Shown here: piece after piece, positions 30,773-42,639 of the stretch
Layout of the letters: each line of letters opens with the position of its first letter
Numbering within the stretch: position 1 is the first letter of the stretch
Assembly (NCBI GenBank): GCA_028571685.1
Contig: CM053146.1
Location: forward strand, 113,125,431 to 113,189,430
Direction of reading: 5' to 3'
DNA length: 64,000 nucleotides
DNA from: Heterohyrax brucei
Taxonomy: Eukaryota > Chordata > Mammalia > Hyracoidea > Procaviidae
Position numbers and translations under genes: made by a program
Notes under the pieces: generated by a model
The model's input: the letters and a program-made list of their open reading frames with translations, nothing else
Database searches by the model: none
What the model was told of the DNA's origin: nothing

Positions 30773-30869
30773 CCAGCCTTTACAACTGTGCGAATCATTG
30801 CACTGAGATGAATATCTCTATGTAGCTATTTACATGTACACACTTCACTGGTTTTTCTCCTCTAAAGAA

Positions 30870-31050
30870 CTCAGGCTAAGGCAGATATATGTTCAAAAAT
30901 TAGCCAATGAAAATCTATGGATAGTAATAGAACTTCATCTGATTACGAATGATCATCAAGATGGTACCAGACCAAGCAAGATTCTGTTTTGCTATACACA
31001 GGGTCATCATGAGTTGGAGACTATTTAAGGGCAGCTAACAACAATAAGCA
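30870..31050 (+). mobile_element. AfroSINE variant with RTE-type 3' end
   Basis: Sense: AAAAATTAGCCAATGAAAAT, CTATGGATAGTAATAGAACT, GGTACCAGACCAAGCAAGAT, TACACAGGGTCATCATGAGT and a tail GGGCAGCTAACAACAAT. The last 75 bases equal the RTE 3' terminus (compare 60140-60200). Its head, with the tRNA-like part, is missing. Confidence 0.7.
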
Positions 31051-31399
31051 AAAAGAAAGAGAGCTCGGAGGGATAAGACTTCCAATTTAGAAAGAGATTG
31101 ATCTGAGAATAGCAGAAGAGTGGCCTGTTGGCTTCTGGAGCAGAGGTGAGTTGCCTGCTGCTCTCGGGCTGTGTTTGTTCACAACCGTATCCCCAGAGGG
31201 AGTAGGATTTAGTACTTTTCAAACACGCATAAATATGTGTTAAATATTGAAAATCTAAAATCTAGACAACAACGACTTGAAGAATTACAAGGGTAATAAA
31301 AAAAAACCTTTAAAGAGTTTTCTAACAGAAAAGGGAGAAAAAGAAGGGGAAACACACTCTGAGTAGGCTAGTATATCAGATGACACTAAGGAGACACAA
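31051..31399. other. Unassigned sequence
   Basis: A+T-rich, no recognisable repeat. The minus frame at 31025-31222 starts inside the SINE tail and is not coding. Confidence 0.4.
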
Positions 31400-32210
31400 T
31401 TACTAAATTCTTATTTTGTTTTTCAGCTTTCTAGAATGGAATATTATTTCAACTGAGATATGTAAAACAAATATGGCTAAAAGAATTTCACAGGAAACTG
31501 CTGGTTGGTGTCTGTTTTCTACCCTTCCTCGCCATGCCCTGTGTCTTAGGAGACTGAACTCAGTGGGTTGTATCACCCTTGCTGGCTGGTTTCTGGCTGG
31601 GTTTGACCAACGGACAGCACTGGCAGGGAGTTACGAGCCTGATGAGAGACAGGCTGGGGTATTTCTTCCCCACATAGACCCTGCTTTGGCGCTTCGTTCC
31701 TTCACATCTATGGCTTTCTATTGGGTGGTTCCTCCTGTTCTTGTTCCAGTTCGCAGAGGTTTTTTGGTAATATCATTTCCTGCCCTGACTGAAAAGGGCT
31801 GTGCTGGCTGTTCTTTGACCTTCTGGATCCAACCTCCTCCATTCAGCACCTTGGTCTGTGTGTCCAGGAGGCTAACCTTGCTGGACTGCTCCAAAGGGCT
31901 CCCTTTCTTACTGGCTTCCAGGCAGATTCAGCCAATGAGGGGCATCAGCAGATATGGGCTGGGTGTTTGTTCCCCTGTCCCGCAGCCTTTCATGTTGGTT
32001 GACTGTGGGACATGGGCACCTCTGTGGATTCTAGCAACAGCTCCCTCCACTGGCTCATTTAGACCCAGGGAAATTCACTTCCCCTCCTCTGTCTAGATTG
32101 CAATAGCCCAAATCATGATCTGATTTGTCCTAACCACTGTGTGCACTTTTGTGCAGGGGCCTTTCCCTAATTACCCAATGTAATTGTGTTGTCTGTTTGT
32201 GGTTCACTGA
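31400..32210 (+). repeat. Old dispersed repeat with chance 226-codon open frame
   Basis: More G+C-rich than the flanks. Blocks such as GCTGGCTGGTTTCTGGCTGG, ACCAACGGACAGCACTGGCA, and near the end TTCCCTAATTACCCAATG resemble a widely dispersed mammalian repeat (L1-M or LTR type, class not settled). The frame at 31416-32096 is long but Pro/Leu/Ser-rich without domain, starts in A+T-rich flank and spans the repeat, so I do not call a gene. Confidence 0.5.
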
Positions 32211-33735
32211 TTGATTCAGAATGGTAGTGGTTTCCCATGGTCTCTCTGTAGGGTACCGTCTTCCGTTTGTTTCTTTAGTTTGACCCGTGTTTCTGCATGT
32301 AGCCTTCTGTTTGAGTCTCTTCATTTTAACCCTCTGGAGATGAGGAGGATTTTGTGTCTCACCAAGTGAAGATATGGTAAGAAGTTTTGTTACCCCTTGA
32401 AAGGCAATTATGTTTGTAGGCAGAGGTAGACAGTAATCCATCGAACAAAAATCGTTTGCATCAGCAATCTAAGAAATATTGCCTATTATTTCTTAAAAGT
32501 TGTAGAGACAAAGAAGCGTGATGGAAACGGGATTATCAACTGTAGTTCTCCATTTTACAAAAATAGAGAGAAAAGAGGCTTCAGAAAATTTATATTCAGG
32601 CCTTATCTATTCTGAGGCCAGAACTAGATGGTCCCTGGATATCACCACCAACTGTTCAGAGCAGGAACACAATAGATGGTCCTGCATAGAATAGGAGAAA
32701 AATGTAGAACAAACCTCAAATTCCTAAAAAAGGCCAGATTCCCTGGGCAAGTAGAGGCTAGGGGACTGTGGGGATTATCGCCCTGAGATATCTTTTAAAC
32801 TCGGAACTGAACCCACCCCCAGAGGTCACCTTTCAACTAAATAATAGGCTGGCTCATAAACAACATCTCTATAGGCACTGTACTCCTTTACAGAATTGTC
32901 AGCATGAGACTAAATGGTCAATATTTGCTACAAGGCAAAAATGAGAAAGTAAGGGTATAGGGGGAGGCAGAGAAGTTGGATCAATAGAAACAGAACAACC
33001 AGAAAGGAAACAATGAGAATGCTGATACATTGTGAAAATTGTAACCAATGTCACTGAACAATATGTACAGAAACTGTTAAACATAGGCCTAATTTGCTAT
33101 GCACACTTTCAACAAAAATACAATGAAAAATATGTTACAAAAGGAAAAGTAATACCCAAGAAAGTGTAGCCTCCCACAAAATGCCAGAATGAGTTATTAA
33201 ACAAATATTATGTGTTAATTTAGAAAATTCAGTGATCATTACCCATGCACCAAAAGTCAGCAAAATTCACTAAGAGAAAGGAATAAGTAAACTTTACATC
33301 AGAGAGGTGCTGAAATGTTGACCCATAATTAATATGTGTTTCAAGTAGAATTTAACAAAATATCTTGCAACACACTAGTGAGGAAACGGATACTGGCTGA
33401 GAAATATCTAGGAGGATCAAACAATAGTTGAATACTTACATCCAGAAAGAACTAATACAAGACTAGTTTCAACTTGGAAACAAACCACTTGGGATATTCT
33501 TCATGGATTTGTTTTCAGCCGTTTCTTGTTTAATTGCTTCTTAACACTGATTTGAATGAGCACATAAAATGTGTGCTTATCACCCACAAACATGATAAGT
33601 GGCTGAAAAGCAGATAACACACTGGAGTATTGAATCATGATTTGAAATTGCTTCAGCCAGTTGGAATTTAGGGCATAAACTGAAAGATAAAATACCATAG
33701 GGAAAAGCATAAGGATTGGAAAGGAAGAAATAAAA
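32211..33735. other. Unassigned sequence
   Basis: No confident element. Open frames at 32130-32441, 32899-33084 and 33501-33740 (all minus) have no motifs. A distant L1 origin of 33330-33735 is possible, as it leads into the L1 that follows. Confidence 0.35.
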
Positions 33736-33984
33736 TGCATTATTCACAGTCGAGATGATTATGTATGTAGGAAGTCTGAAAGAATCTACAAACTATGCTA
33801 ATATATACATTTAGCAATGTCTCTGGATACAAGGCATATTTATAAAAAATCAGTTTTATTTTTATATAGTGTATAAAAACAGTGAACAAAGTTTAAAAAG
33901 GATCTCTACTTCAACAAAAGATATGCAAGACTTTTTATCCTAAACACCACAAATCATTATTAAGAGAAATTAAAGACTGCCTAA

Positions 33985-34125
33985 ACAAGTGTGTGACTCA
34001 TAGTGACCCTACAGAGCAGAGTAGAACTGTCCCAAAGGGTTTCTGAGGAGCAGCTGGTAGATTCGAACTGCCGACCTTCTTTGGTTAGCAGCCAAGCTCT
34101 TAACCACTGCTTTACGAGGCCTCCT
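33985..34125 (-). mobile_element. AfroSINE, short form, inverted arm
   Basis: Inverted body GTGACTCATAGTGACCCTAC, AGAGCAGAGTAGAACTGTCC, ATTCGAACTGCCGACC and TTAGCAGCCAAGCTCTTAAC. Its 3' tail end is trimmed. Immediately after it comes the 3' part of another SINE in the opposite orientation. Confidence 0.85.
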
Positions 34126-34183
34126 GTAGGGTTGTTATGAGTCAGAATTGACTCCATGGCAACAGGTTTTGTTTTGCTTTTAA
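34126..34183 (+). mobile_element. AfroSINE 3' piece in opposite orientation
   Basis: GTAGGGTTGTTATGAGTCAG, AATTGACTCCATGGCAACAG and a T-rich tail. It can pair with the start of the inverted copy (GTGACTCATAGTGACCCTAC), giving a hairpin-like arrangement. Confidence 0.8.
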
Positions 34184-35023
34184 ATTTAAACAAGTGGAAC
34201 AATAGACTGGCTCATGCTTGAAGAGACTCAGTAATGTAAAGAGGTCAGTTCTACACAAATTAATCTATGGATTCAACATAATTTCAGTCAGAGCACCACA
34301 GACTATCTTCTGGAGATCACCCAGATGGTCCTAAACTATCTATGGAAATGCAAAGAATCAAGAATAGTAAAGGCAATTTAAAAGTAGGACAAAACTGGAG
34401 GATGTATACCAACAAATATGTCAAGTCTGACAGTACTTCAAGCAGCATAGCGCTGGCAAAAATAAGGAAGCTAACCAAAACTAAAACCAAACAAACAGAA
34501 TAGAAAGGTTAGAAATAGATGTCAAGTATAAAATTACCTAATTTATAACAAAGTCAGTGCAGTCGGGGAGAGGACAGTTCTTCAATAAATTATGCTGGTT
34601 CAACTAGATGTCCAAATGGAAAAGTTTATGCTTTGACTCTTGCCTTACACCACAGCCAAAAATTTACTTCCAAGTGAGCTGTCAAGCTCAACTTGAAACG
34701 TAAAAGAGCAAAGCTTTTGAAAGCAAATATAGAACAACTCCATGATCCTGGAGTAGGCAAAGATTTCTTAAACACAACACAAAATGTGCTAATTATGAGG
34801 AAAAGCATTTATAAAGTGTACTATATTAAAATTAGAAACTTCTTTTTAAGAAAAAATACAAGGGAATGAAGAGACATTATATTTATACAATGGAATATTA
34901 TACAGCAATGAGAATGAACCAACAATAGCCATAAAGAACATGCATGAATCACATAAACATAATATTAGTTAAAAAGAGTACATACTGTGTGCTTTCTTTT
35001 ACTTAAGAAGCCAATTGTTGGCA

Positions 35024-35185
35024 GTTGGAAACCCCGGTGGCATAGTGGCTAAGTGTTATGGTTAAAGTTGGCAATTTGAGTCCACCAGGCCCTCCTTGGA
35101 AACGCTATGGAACTATTCTACTCTGTCTTATAGGGTTGCTATGAGTCAGAATTGACTCAACAGCAGTAGGTTTGGTTTTCTGGTT
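35024..35185 (+). mobile_element. AfroSINE, short form
   Basis: Nearly complete sense copy: AACCCCGGTGGCATAGTGGC (A-box region), GGCAATTTGAGTCCACCAGG (B-box region), TTCTACTCTGTCTTATAGGG, ATGAGTCAGAATTGACTCAA and the GGTTTGGTTTTCTGGTTT tail. Inserted in the L1 3' UTR. Confidence 0.92.
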
Positions 35186-35390
35186 TGTTAGCAGTCAAGA
35201 TAATGGTTGCTTTGGGGCATGTAGTTACTGGAAGAGGGCATGAGGAGCTTCCAGAGATCTGGTAATGTTTCTCTTTTTTGATCTAGGCATTGGGTACACT
35301 TGTGCATCCATTATGTAAAAACTCATGGTGCTTCCCGTATATTACAACATCTTTTTTGTGGGTACACAACTTATGAAAATAACTGTAGAA

Positions 35391-36310
35391 AATTAATAGG
35401 TGTAAGGACAATTTTAGATTAAAATATTATGATCTTAACACTGTAAGGGCTTATTTCTCATTTAGGCAAAGTTGGAAGTCTAGGTTCATCTTGATGTGTT
35501 TTACAAAGTCTCTGCAGCAGGGGAAGAGAAGACTGGAACAGGCACACTCAATGTTCACTGCATCAGTCCAGAAGTGACACACATTACTTTTGCTTTTAGA
35601 AATACACACATGATCCCATCCAAACTGCAAGGCAGACTGGAAAGCATAGAGGAGGAAATGAATGTTTGGTGAACACTAACTGTGCCACACCTGGTTTCAG
35701 AATAGTTGGCTTGAAAAATATCTTAGCATTTTCAGTTAACTACAAGTTTAACTTCTGTTAACAGTGTAAGTCTAATGTGGTTTCTAAGCATAAGGCAACT
35801 TTGGACAGCAGTGACAGAAATATGATACTCTGAAAAAAAAAAGAGAGTTTTCCAGTTTTGTTCCATCATGCTCAGGCCATATTTGAAAAATTATGTTCAC
35901 TTCTGGATATCTTTTCAGAGGGCCATTGACAAGCTGGTGTATGTGCACAGAAGGGCAACTACAAAGACATGTTAGCTACGCTGAGCTAGTGTATATGGCA
36001 TTAACAAACAAACCTTCAAGTCTTAATGGTTTAATATAATAAAGGCGTATGTTTTGCTCATGTCACAGTCTGAACAGGTAGGCTTTATGTAATGATTCAT
36101 CGATTCAAGTTCCTTCCATCTCCTGTGTCTCTCAGAGTCACTTTGGGTCCCTTGTGTTAAACAGGACAACAACAGAAACAGAGCAAGGAAGATTGCGTGG
36201 GACGTACTACAGCCAGTTGTGGAAACCGCACACATCCCTTGTATCTGTGTTCTACTGGTCAGTACCAGTCACACGGATCCAACCTAACTGCTAGGGAAGT
36301 TGGGGACTAT
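35391..36310. other. Unassigned; old LTR-like segments
   Basis: 35560-35700 (CAGTCCAGAAGTGACACACA, then TTTGGTGAACACTAACTGTG) and 36050-36240 (CTCATGTCACAGTCTGAACA) look like parts of one ancient medium-reiteration repeat, probably an LTR, in antisense order. I cannot name the family. Minus frame 36023-36235 falls within it. Confidence 0.4.
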
Positions 36311-36639
36311 GGTGTTCATGTACGCCTAAGGAAATAGGGTTGATAATCACTTGGCCAGTTTGCCTGAGACAGTGTTGGATTCAAAGTCTTGCGGGCAACA
36401 GTTGAAGGATTTAGAGATAGCCAAACTGGAAAGATGATGGTTGTTCTGAAGAGACCACATGATAGCTTCCTCAAACATTCAAAGTGCTGTTGCATAGAAG
36501 AAGGAATATACTTATTTGGGGTAGTTTCTGAGGGCAGAACAGGAAATAAGGAATAATGCTAGCATGAGATAATTTTTAATGTGCTTGGTGTAAGAAAGAA
36601 TTTACTAACAATAGAAATGTTCATCCCCGAACAGATTCC

Positions 36640-36845
36640 TGTGATAATTTAATTTGGTAAATATTTAATATGTGCTTAATATTTCAATTATTTAATTCTA
36701 ACAAACACTCCTGAGGTAGTACTATTAATATCACCTACTCTGCAGAGGAGAAAACTAAGGCTCAGAGAGGTGAGATAACTTGTACAATGACACACAGATG
36801 GTAAAAGACGTGATTTGAATTCTGCTCTTTCTGAGTTCAAGGTCT
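36640..36845 (-). mobile_element. MIR SINE
   Basis: Antisense MIR: TCACCTACTCTGCAGAGGAG, AAAACTAAGGCTCAGAGAGG, TGAGATAACTTGTACAATGA and CACACAGATGGTAAAAG. The order matches the complement of the MIR core and head. Confidence 0.85.
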
Positions 36846-37065
36846 GGGCACTTAAATCCTTTGTGTCAGGAAGTGTGGATAGTGGTTCAGAATGGATATC
36901 TCAAACATGCTTCTTTGTTGTATCTGAATTGGACAGAAATGCAATCTATCTTTTGATGGGAATGTATAAAGATGACTGTGGGAATATTCAGACGTTCTCA
37001 CAAATGACCCTTTTGCTGATGTTAGAAGTGCTGAGGAAGGCAGAAGAGTCATATGAGCCAAAAAA

Positions 37066-37243
37066 AAAAAAAAACAAAAAAAAACCCCAAAGCCATTGCT
37101 GTTAAACCGATTCTGACTCATAGCAACCCCATAGGACAGAGTAGAACTGCCTCATAGAGTTTCCAAGGAGGACCTGGTAGATTTGAACTGCCGGCTTCTT
37201 GGTTAGCAGCAGTAGCACTTAACCAGTATGTTGCCAGGGTTTC
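37066..37243 (-). mobile_element. AfroSINE, short form, with long A-rich tail
   Basis: Inverted copy that begins with an A-rich run (37060-37085) and continues AAAGCCATTGCTGTTAAACC, ATAGCAACCCCATAGGACAG, TTTCCAAGGAGGACCTGGTA and TTAGCAGCAGTAGCACTTAA. One of the better preserved copies. Confidence 0.92.
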
Positions 37244-38535
37244 TGAGGAATCACATAAGGAAGTATAATTAAGCAAAGTTCATTTGTGTCCAGCCAAAAC
37301 TTTGCTATCATATGTGGCTACCACTGTGATGAATAGCATCAGAAACTTTTGGGAATGAAAATGACTCATGATGCTATTTTCTATGCATAAGAGTATGGCA
37401 ACTTCCAAAAAATCCTGATACAATCACACTGGGAATGTTGCTAGGATTTAGTCGGGTGCTCAACATCTTCCTTTCAAGGTTAGAGATACAAATCCTCCAC
37501 TTGTGTTGGCTGTAGTAATTTGTTTAGTTCACAGTCATAAGAAGCAAGCTCTGCAAGCTTTCATAATTTTGTCAGGTAGTCATGGAAACACTGTGTTGCT
37601 TCAGAAATTCATGGCCTGCAAAAGGAAAATGGATTCTGAAAGTATTTCAAATGTATCATAGCTCTGTATCTCTGGCTTGTATTCATAAATGTAGGTGTGT
37701 AAAACAAGCACAAGACCCAGTTATGATACTCAGATAGAATCCAGCACAACTAGTCCTGTATCCCATAACAAGCAAGTTCTTAATCTTGATTCCAGTGATC
37801 ATTCAAGAATTGCTTAAGCCAGAAAAAAGACACCACAGGAAACATACACCCTCTGTCTTGTAAAAATTTATACTTTGTCTAAAGTGGTTCAAGAAGTCAG
37901 CAAAGATCATAACTGTACAATACGTCATTCAAATGTAAAAAAAAAAAAAAAGAAAAAAAGCAGAGTTCACTTAAAAGGAGAAAAGAGTAAATATATTTAG
38001 ACCACAAAGTAGAACAGTTGCCACATTTGGGCAAGAAAAATTGCTGTAAGATTTCCAGTTGCTAAAGCTACAAGAGAAACACAAAGTTATCATTTTCTAT
38101 TTCCTGAGAACAGGAAGCACATGACACCCTCAGCAGACAGAGTCTTCCCCTTGCAACTAAATGAAATCAGGAGAGTGTATCTAAAATCACTGAACAAATG
38201 GTAGGTAAAGCTACAACTAAAACTCAGCAGGTCAGTGACAAGCCCGTGAGAAAAACCTAGAGATTCAAATTTCAGTACACTTTTTTGTTACTGTTTCCAA
38301 GTATACTAATTGTCTACTTACTTAACATTTCCGGCGTGGATCCTCATATAAAACACACAGGTTACTATTGTAACCTCAGCAGTATAAAAGATGCTGACTC
38401 AAATCCTCAGGTTGCTCTTGAATTAGCCCTCCGTAAAGACAGAGTCCATAATCTTAGGAAGTAACAGTGAACTCACTTTTGCAATTGGCTGAGTTGACAT
38501 AGTGCCCAAATTCTTTTTGTAGGAACTAAACTGAT
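37244..38535. other. Unassigned sequence
   Basis: No repeat family recognised. An A-rich microsatellite lies at about 37937-37960. Nothing suggests coding sequence. Confidence 0.4.
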
Positions 38536-38539
38536 AGAA

Positions 38540-38780
38540 GGAGGGATCAGTCCCTGGAGATGGACATCATGCCTGGTAGAGTGGAGGGTCAGCCGTAAAG
38601 AGGAAGACCCTCAACGAGATGGACTAACACAGTGGCCGCGATGATGGGGTTAGGCACAAAAACCACTGTAGACGTACTGCAAGACCAGGCGGTGTTTCAT
38701 TCATTATGCACCAGGTTGTGCATAAAGTCACTATGAGTCGGAATTGACTGAACAGGGCGTAACAAGAACAGCAACAAATT
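38540..38780 (+). mobile_element. AfroRTE LINE fragment, 3' end
   Basis: Sense RTE tail: GAGGGATCAGTCCCTGGAGA, TGGACATCATGCCTGGTAGA, AAGAGGAAGACCCTCAACGA and the terminal ATGAGTCGGAATTGACTGAA. Only the last 240 bp are present, which is the usual 5' truncation of target-primed insertions. Confidence 0.9.
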
Positions 38781-38804
38781 GATAGAGGGATAGAACTGTG
38801 AATC

Positions 38805-38940
38805 TGCATCAGAGGTTTTGAAGCTTTGGTGAACCGCCTTTTGATTGTGATAAAAATGTGGATTCTTACGCTTTTCTTTCAGAGCTTTGGATTCACAAGG
38901 TGTGGGTAGAATCCAGAAATATGCATTTTCAACTCTACCT
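38805..38940 (+). mobile_element. MER5-like DNA transposon fragment
   Basis: Sequence includes GCATCAGAGGTTTTGAAGC, AAAAATGTGGATTCTTACGC and GAATCCAGAAATATGCATTT, resembling the hAT-Charlie non-autonomous MER5/MER20 type. Short and diverged. Confidence 0.45.
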
Positions 38941-41905
38941 CCATCAAGTGTTTGAGCTTGAAATAGTCTGTGGAGCCAAATATGAGAAACATGGATGGGA
39001 TGGCATGAGTGAGTTTTGCCGTAAATCTCTTTACGGTGGGTGGGAGGTTAGTTGGAAGCACTTCCCAGTGTATCTGGACTCGAAGCTCATCTGGAAGGAA
39101 AAGATTTCAAAGTCTTGTGGACCAGGCACTGTGCTAGGAGCTTTGCCTATAAGGATTCGTTAAAGAACCAAGGAGCCGAAAGTAGTATTTTTCTTCATGA
39201 CACCCTAGATTAGATGTCTTTTTAAAGTATTTGTTATGGATTGCTTAGAGAAAAAGGATATTGCATCATTCTAGTTATGGAATTATGTGAGCTTGGTGGA
39301 ATGTCCTGAGTCCCAGGAATGTTAAATGTGTCCTTAGATGGTTCCATTCTTTTTCCTATTGCTTACTGACATTTGTAGCCTGGTGTCCCCATGAAAAGAC
39401 TTCTTACTTTGAAATTCTTTCAGCATCTGGAAAATCTTCCAGACATGCCAGTGGTCGTCATTAACTAAGTTTGAGGGGGTGGAGGGAGATACCAGTGATG
39501 GAGAGGGAGTTCAAGAGAACCATCAGAGAGCTCCTTCCGGTTTTCCTGTTGTGTTCATCAAGGGTTGTGTCCAGGTTTTTAAAAAAGAAGCAACACAAAC
39601 GAAACCTCATGTGGCTACTTGGGTCAAAAAGTGGTTGACGTTTGCTCATTGTGTTGATGCACACCTCTGTTCCAAGTAGGGTGAAGGATAGAAAGCATGG
39701 GTTGGGGAAGGAAAAATCAAGAACGCTTCCAAGAGTCTTATCCGAAGATACATCCCAACAATGGTGGTATGACACGAAACATTTGAAGGTCCACACAGGG
39801 TATGTCCAAACTGACTCTCCTTTCTTCCCCGCATCATGCCGGAGCATAGCACAACAATCTTGTTACCTGTAGAAAGTAAGGGAAAGTCTAGTCCCCGGAT
39901 TCAAACCAATCAAATACTAGACGATGGCAATCTATATACAATACTGCTTCCATGTCAAGTTAAAAATTTAAAATTTTACCAGACCTTTGTTTTCTGTTTG
40001 TAACATGGAACAATTAATTGGACAGATTTTTTGCTTCTTTAAATGGCGAACTTGAACAGCTGTTTCATCTCAACACTCTTGTTTTGATTATTTGTTGTTT
40101 AACATTTGGCCCTGATAACATTATCAATTCTAATAGCTAAAAATATGTTCAAATCAACTAAGATATTCTGTTTATTTTTTACTTAGGGGATTTTTCTGTT
40201 TGCTTTTTGACCTCCTGAAAGCAGGCAGCCAAGTTACTAGTTCAGCTATTTTGGCTGAATAAAATGATTGATGATTTCAAAAGCTTGGAAAATTTAAGAC
40301 TTTGGAGAAATATCGTGATAATATCTGGCTTAAATGGCTGTTTACATCTTTCCATAGGATGCATAACTTCCTACTATGGAAGGATTTCCTTCTTCCTGAA
40401 TCTACCAAGGTCTCTCACAGAGTTCCCTCTTCCTTTTGCAGTGTTTGTGTTTAAAAAATAATGCCCAAGAGGAAGATAACCATCTTTTGTTGCTTTGTGA
40501 ACGCACGTACCTTTTCATACAATTTCTGTTCCCTCTTCCTCTTAAGTGATGCCACGAAGAGCTGAGTTTAAGTACATCATCAAAATTGCACAGTAAGTGG
40601 CCAGGAGTCTTTCAAACAGCAGTAAAAGAGGCTGAATTACCAGTGGTGGAAAGCACAGCTGGAAGCTAGATGTTGCATCATCCGGCCTTTCTCTGCTGAA
40701 CAAAGAAAATTATTTTGTAAAGTGTTTGCAGATGCTCTCATTTCAAGTGACATAATGTATTCGTTTCACCAGAGGATTTCTTTCTGTAATTTTGAATTTT
40801 TTCTTAGTGTGGAAAACCCCATGACAATTCATTGTATACTACAGTGTATTTGAAGGAAAATAGTTGAATCTTAAAGCTAGACCAGCAGTTTGGATAAGCT
40901 TGAAGTCTTGACTTTGGGGGGGTTGTTTCCATTTTGTATTACAACACCAAAGTTCTACATTTATATCAGGAAAGGAACACCTAGATAAAGCCTCTCTGTA
41001 AGACATGAAACAAGTCATGCTATGTCCTTTTAAACCTGTATTGAACACTGTCATCTCAGTAGCCAAGCTGATACTCTTAAGAACCGTGAGTTTAGGAAAG
41101 CAGGGACCAAGATGGACTTCTACAACCAAATCAGTTGTCACTTCTTTATGATTCTAATTTGAAACTTCCTTCCCAAATCCTATTTCATACAGATCAGTAG
41201 AGACACATGATAAAAATCTGAAGATTTTCATGTTTAATCTAAAGCTAAGTGATACATATGTTGCTAGTTATTTTAGGACCCTGAATTAATTGCTCAAGAG
41301 GTAATTTCTGGATTTAATAAAGGAAGTTTTCCACGGGTCAGTTAGAATTTTGTGTGTGTCCTTGTCACCCTCTTTTTCTGTGTAAGAATGTAGCCTATGG
41401 AAAGCAGAGATAACAAATTGTTTAAACATGTCAAAGAACTGAAAATGTGGAAAAGGAGAAGATTTTCTCAACTGAAGCCAATCCTATCTTTCTGATTCAG
41501 ATTTTGGGAGGAATTTCTCTGTATATAACCTGACCTTTACTTGACAAACCAAAATAAACAGAAATACCGGGAAGAATTTGTTCAGACTTTTTAGTACAGT
41601 TTCAGTTCCTTACTTTCTCAGAATTGATAGCCAACAATTATTTCCCCATATCATGATTCACTATGCCAATCTTCTCGTGGCTTTTTAGTTTTATTTCTTA
41701 TTAGAGTAAGTGCTAGATAAAATACATGTTGTATTGCAGTCAGGTGAATCAATCACCAATTAGCATTTATTTATTGCCTACTCATAAAATGTCCTGTGCT
41801 AGGTATTTGGAGGATCATGTGGAATGCAATGTAGATCTTTACAGTCTTCGTTGGAGTCAAGCCAATTCACTCGCTGTCCACACCCAGAACTTAAATTCCT
41901 CCTTA
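38941..41905. other. Long unassigned stretch
   Basis: About 3 kb with hardly any recognisable repeat, the least repeat-laden stretch of the window. Possible L2/MIR remnant at 41755-41835 (ATTTATTTATTGCCTACTC, CCTGTGCTAGGTATTTGG). Open frames of 60-128 codons occur on both strands, overlap one another (39461-39872) and show no known domain. A segment at 40040-40270 has the A+T-rich, low-CpG look of a conserved non-coding element, but conservation cannot be judged here. Confidence 0.4.
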
Positions 41906-42074
41906 TGGGAAACCTTGGTGGAAAATGGTTAAGTGCTACAGCTGTTAACCAGAAGGTTGGTAGTTCAAATCTGCCAGATGCTCTTTGGAAACTTTATGAG
42001 GCAGTTTTACTCTGTGCTACAGGGTCACTAGGAGTCTGAATTGATCCAACGGCAGTGGGTTCAGTTTGGCTTGA
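41906..42074 (+). mobile_element. AfroSINE, short form, first of a tandem pair
   Basis: Sense: AACCTTGGTGGAAAATGGTT, AAGTGCTACAGCTGTTAACC, AGTTCAAATCTGCCAGATGC, GGGTCACTAGGAGTCTGAAT, tail GTGGGTTCAGTTTGGCTT. Its tail touches the head of the next copy. Confidence 0.9.
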
Positions 42075-42232
42075 AGCCCTGACGATGTAGTGGTTAAGAG
42101 TTTGGCCGCTGACCATAAGGGGTGGCAGTTCAAATCCACCACCTGCTCTTTGCAGACTCTATAGGGTAGTTCTACCCTGTCCCACAGGATCACTGGGAGT
42201 CAGAATAGGCTCGGCTGGCAATGGAATGGAGG
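42075..42232 (+). mobile_element. AfroSINE, short form, second of a tandem pair
   Basis: Sense: AAGCCCTGACGATGTAGTGG, GGCAGTTCAAATCCACCACC, GGTAGTTCTACCCTGTCCCA, GGATCACTGGGAGTCAGAAT. Different diagnostic bases from the first copy, so a second insertion into the tail of the first is more likely than a tandem duplication. Confidence 0.9.
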
Positions 42233-42639
42233 AGTGTCTTTGCTGTGCCTACTTTCTACCTGGCATGCTTTTCTTACACCCCTTTGGTGATTCATAGCCT
42301 TACAAGCCTTTCAAGAAGACGTTTGTAAGGATTGAATCAATGCAATCTGTACCACTTCTTGGACACTAACTAAATTGAAGAATTCAGTTCCAATTCAAAT
42401 CTGTTCAATTCTATTTCATTTCAACTGCTCTAGCCTCACAAGTTAGAGGATAAGTTCTCAAGATGGCCAATTCTGCCCAAGACTTTAGATAACAGTTCCA
42501 AAAAAGGGGGTCCCTCTGACACTCTTACCACTGCTCTGGTGGCTATAAATTTAGGGATTGTCTTGACCGTCTCAGGCTATAAGCCATAGGCTCATTTCCC
42601 ATAAATCCTAAGCCCCTCACTTCTGACCGACTGGCTCCC

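Larger units (their letters stand above)
33736..35390 (+). mobile_element. Old L1 fragment, ORF2 3' half and 3' UTR, sense
   Basis: The only clearly sense-strand L1 here. Landmarks: AATCTATGGATTCAACATAA, ATCTATGGAAATGCAAAGAA, CAACTAGATGTCCAAATGGA, then the 3' UTR phrases ACAATGGAATATTATACAGC and AAACTCATGGTGCTTCCCG. Two AfroSINE insertions interrupt it (33985-34183 and 35024-35185), with L1 continuing after each. Highly diverged, no open frame. Confidence 0.85.

Noticed and set aside
31416..32096. 226-codon plus-strand open frame
   Set aside because: It spans a G+C-richer dispersed repeat, has no domain or coding bias, and begins in A+T-rich flank. Length alone is not enough.
35024..35110. 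tRNA-like sequence with A and B box regions
   Set aside because: It is the head of an AfroSINE with no cloverleaf or anticodon arm kept. No true tRNA gene was found; the same holds for other SINE heads.
39461..39872. Overlapping 128-, 76- and 68-codon frames on both strands
   Set aside because: Mutually overlapping, no motif; random openness is the simpler reading.
41906..42232. Tandem duplication of a single SINE
   Set aside because: The two copies differ at many diagnostic bases and each has its own tail, so two insertions are more likely.
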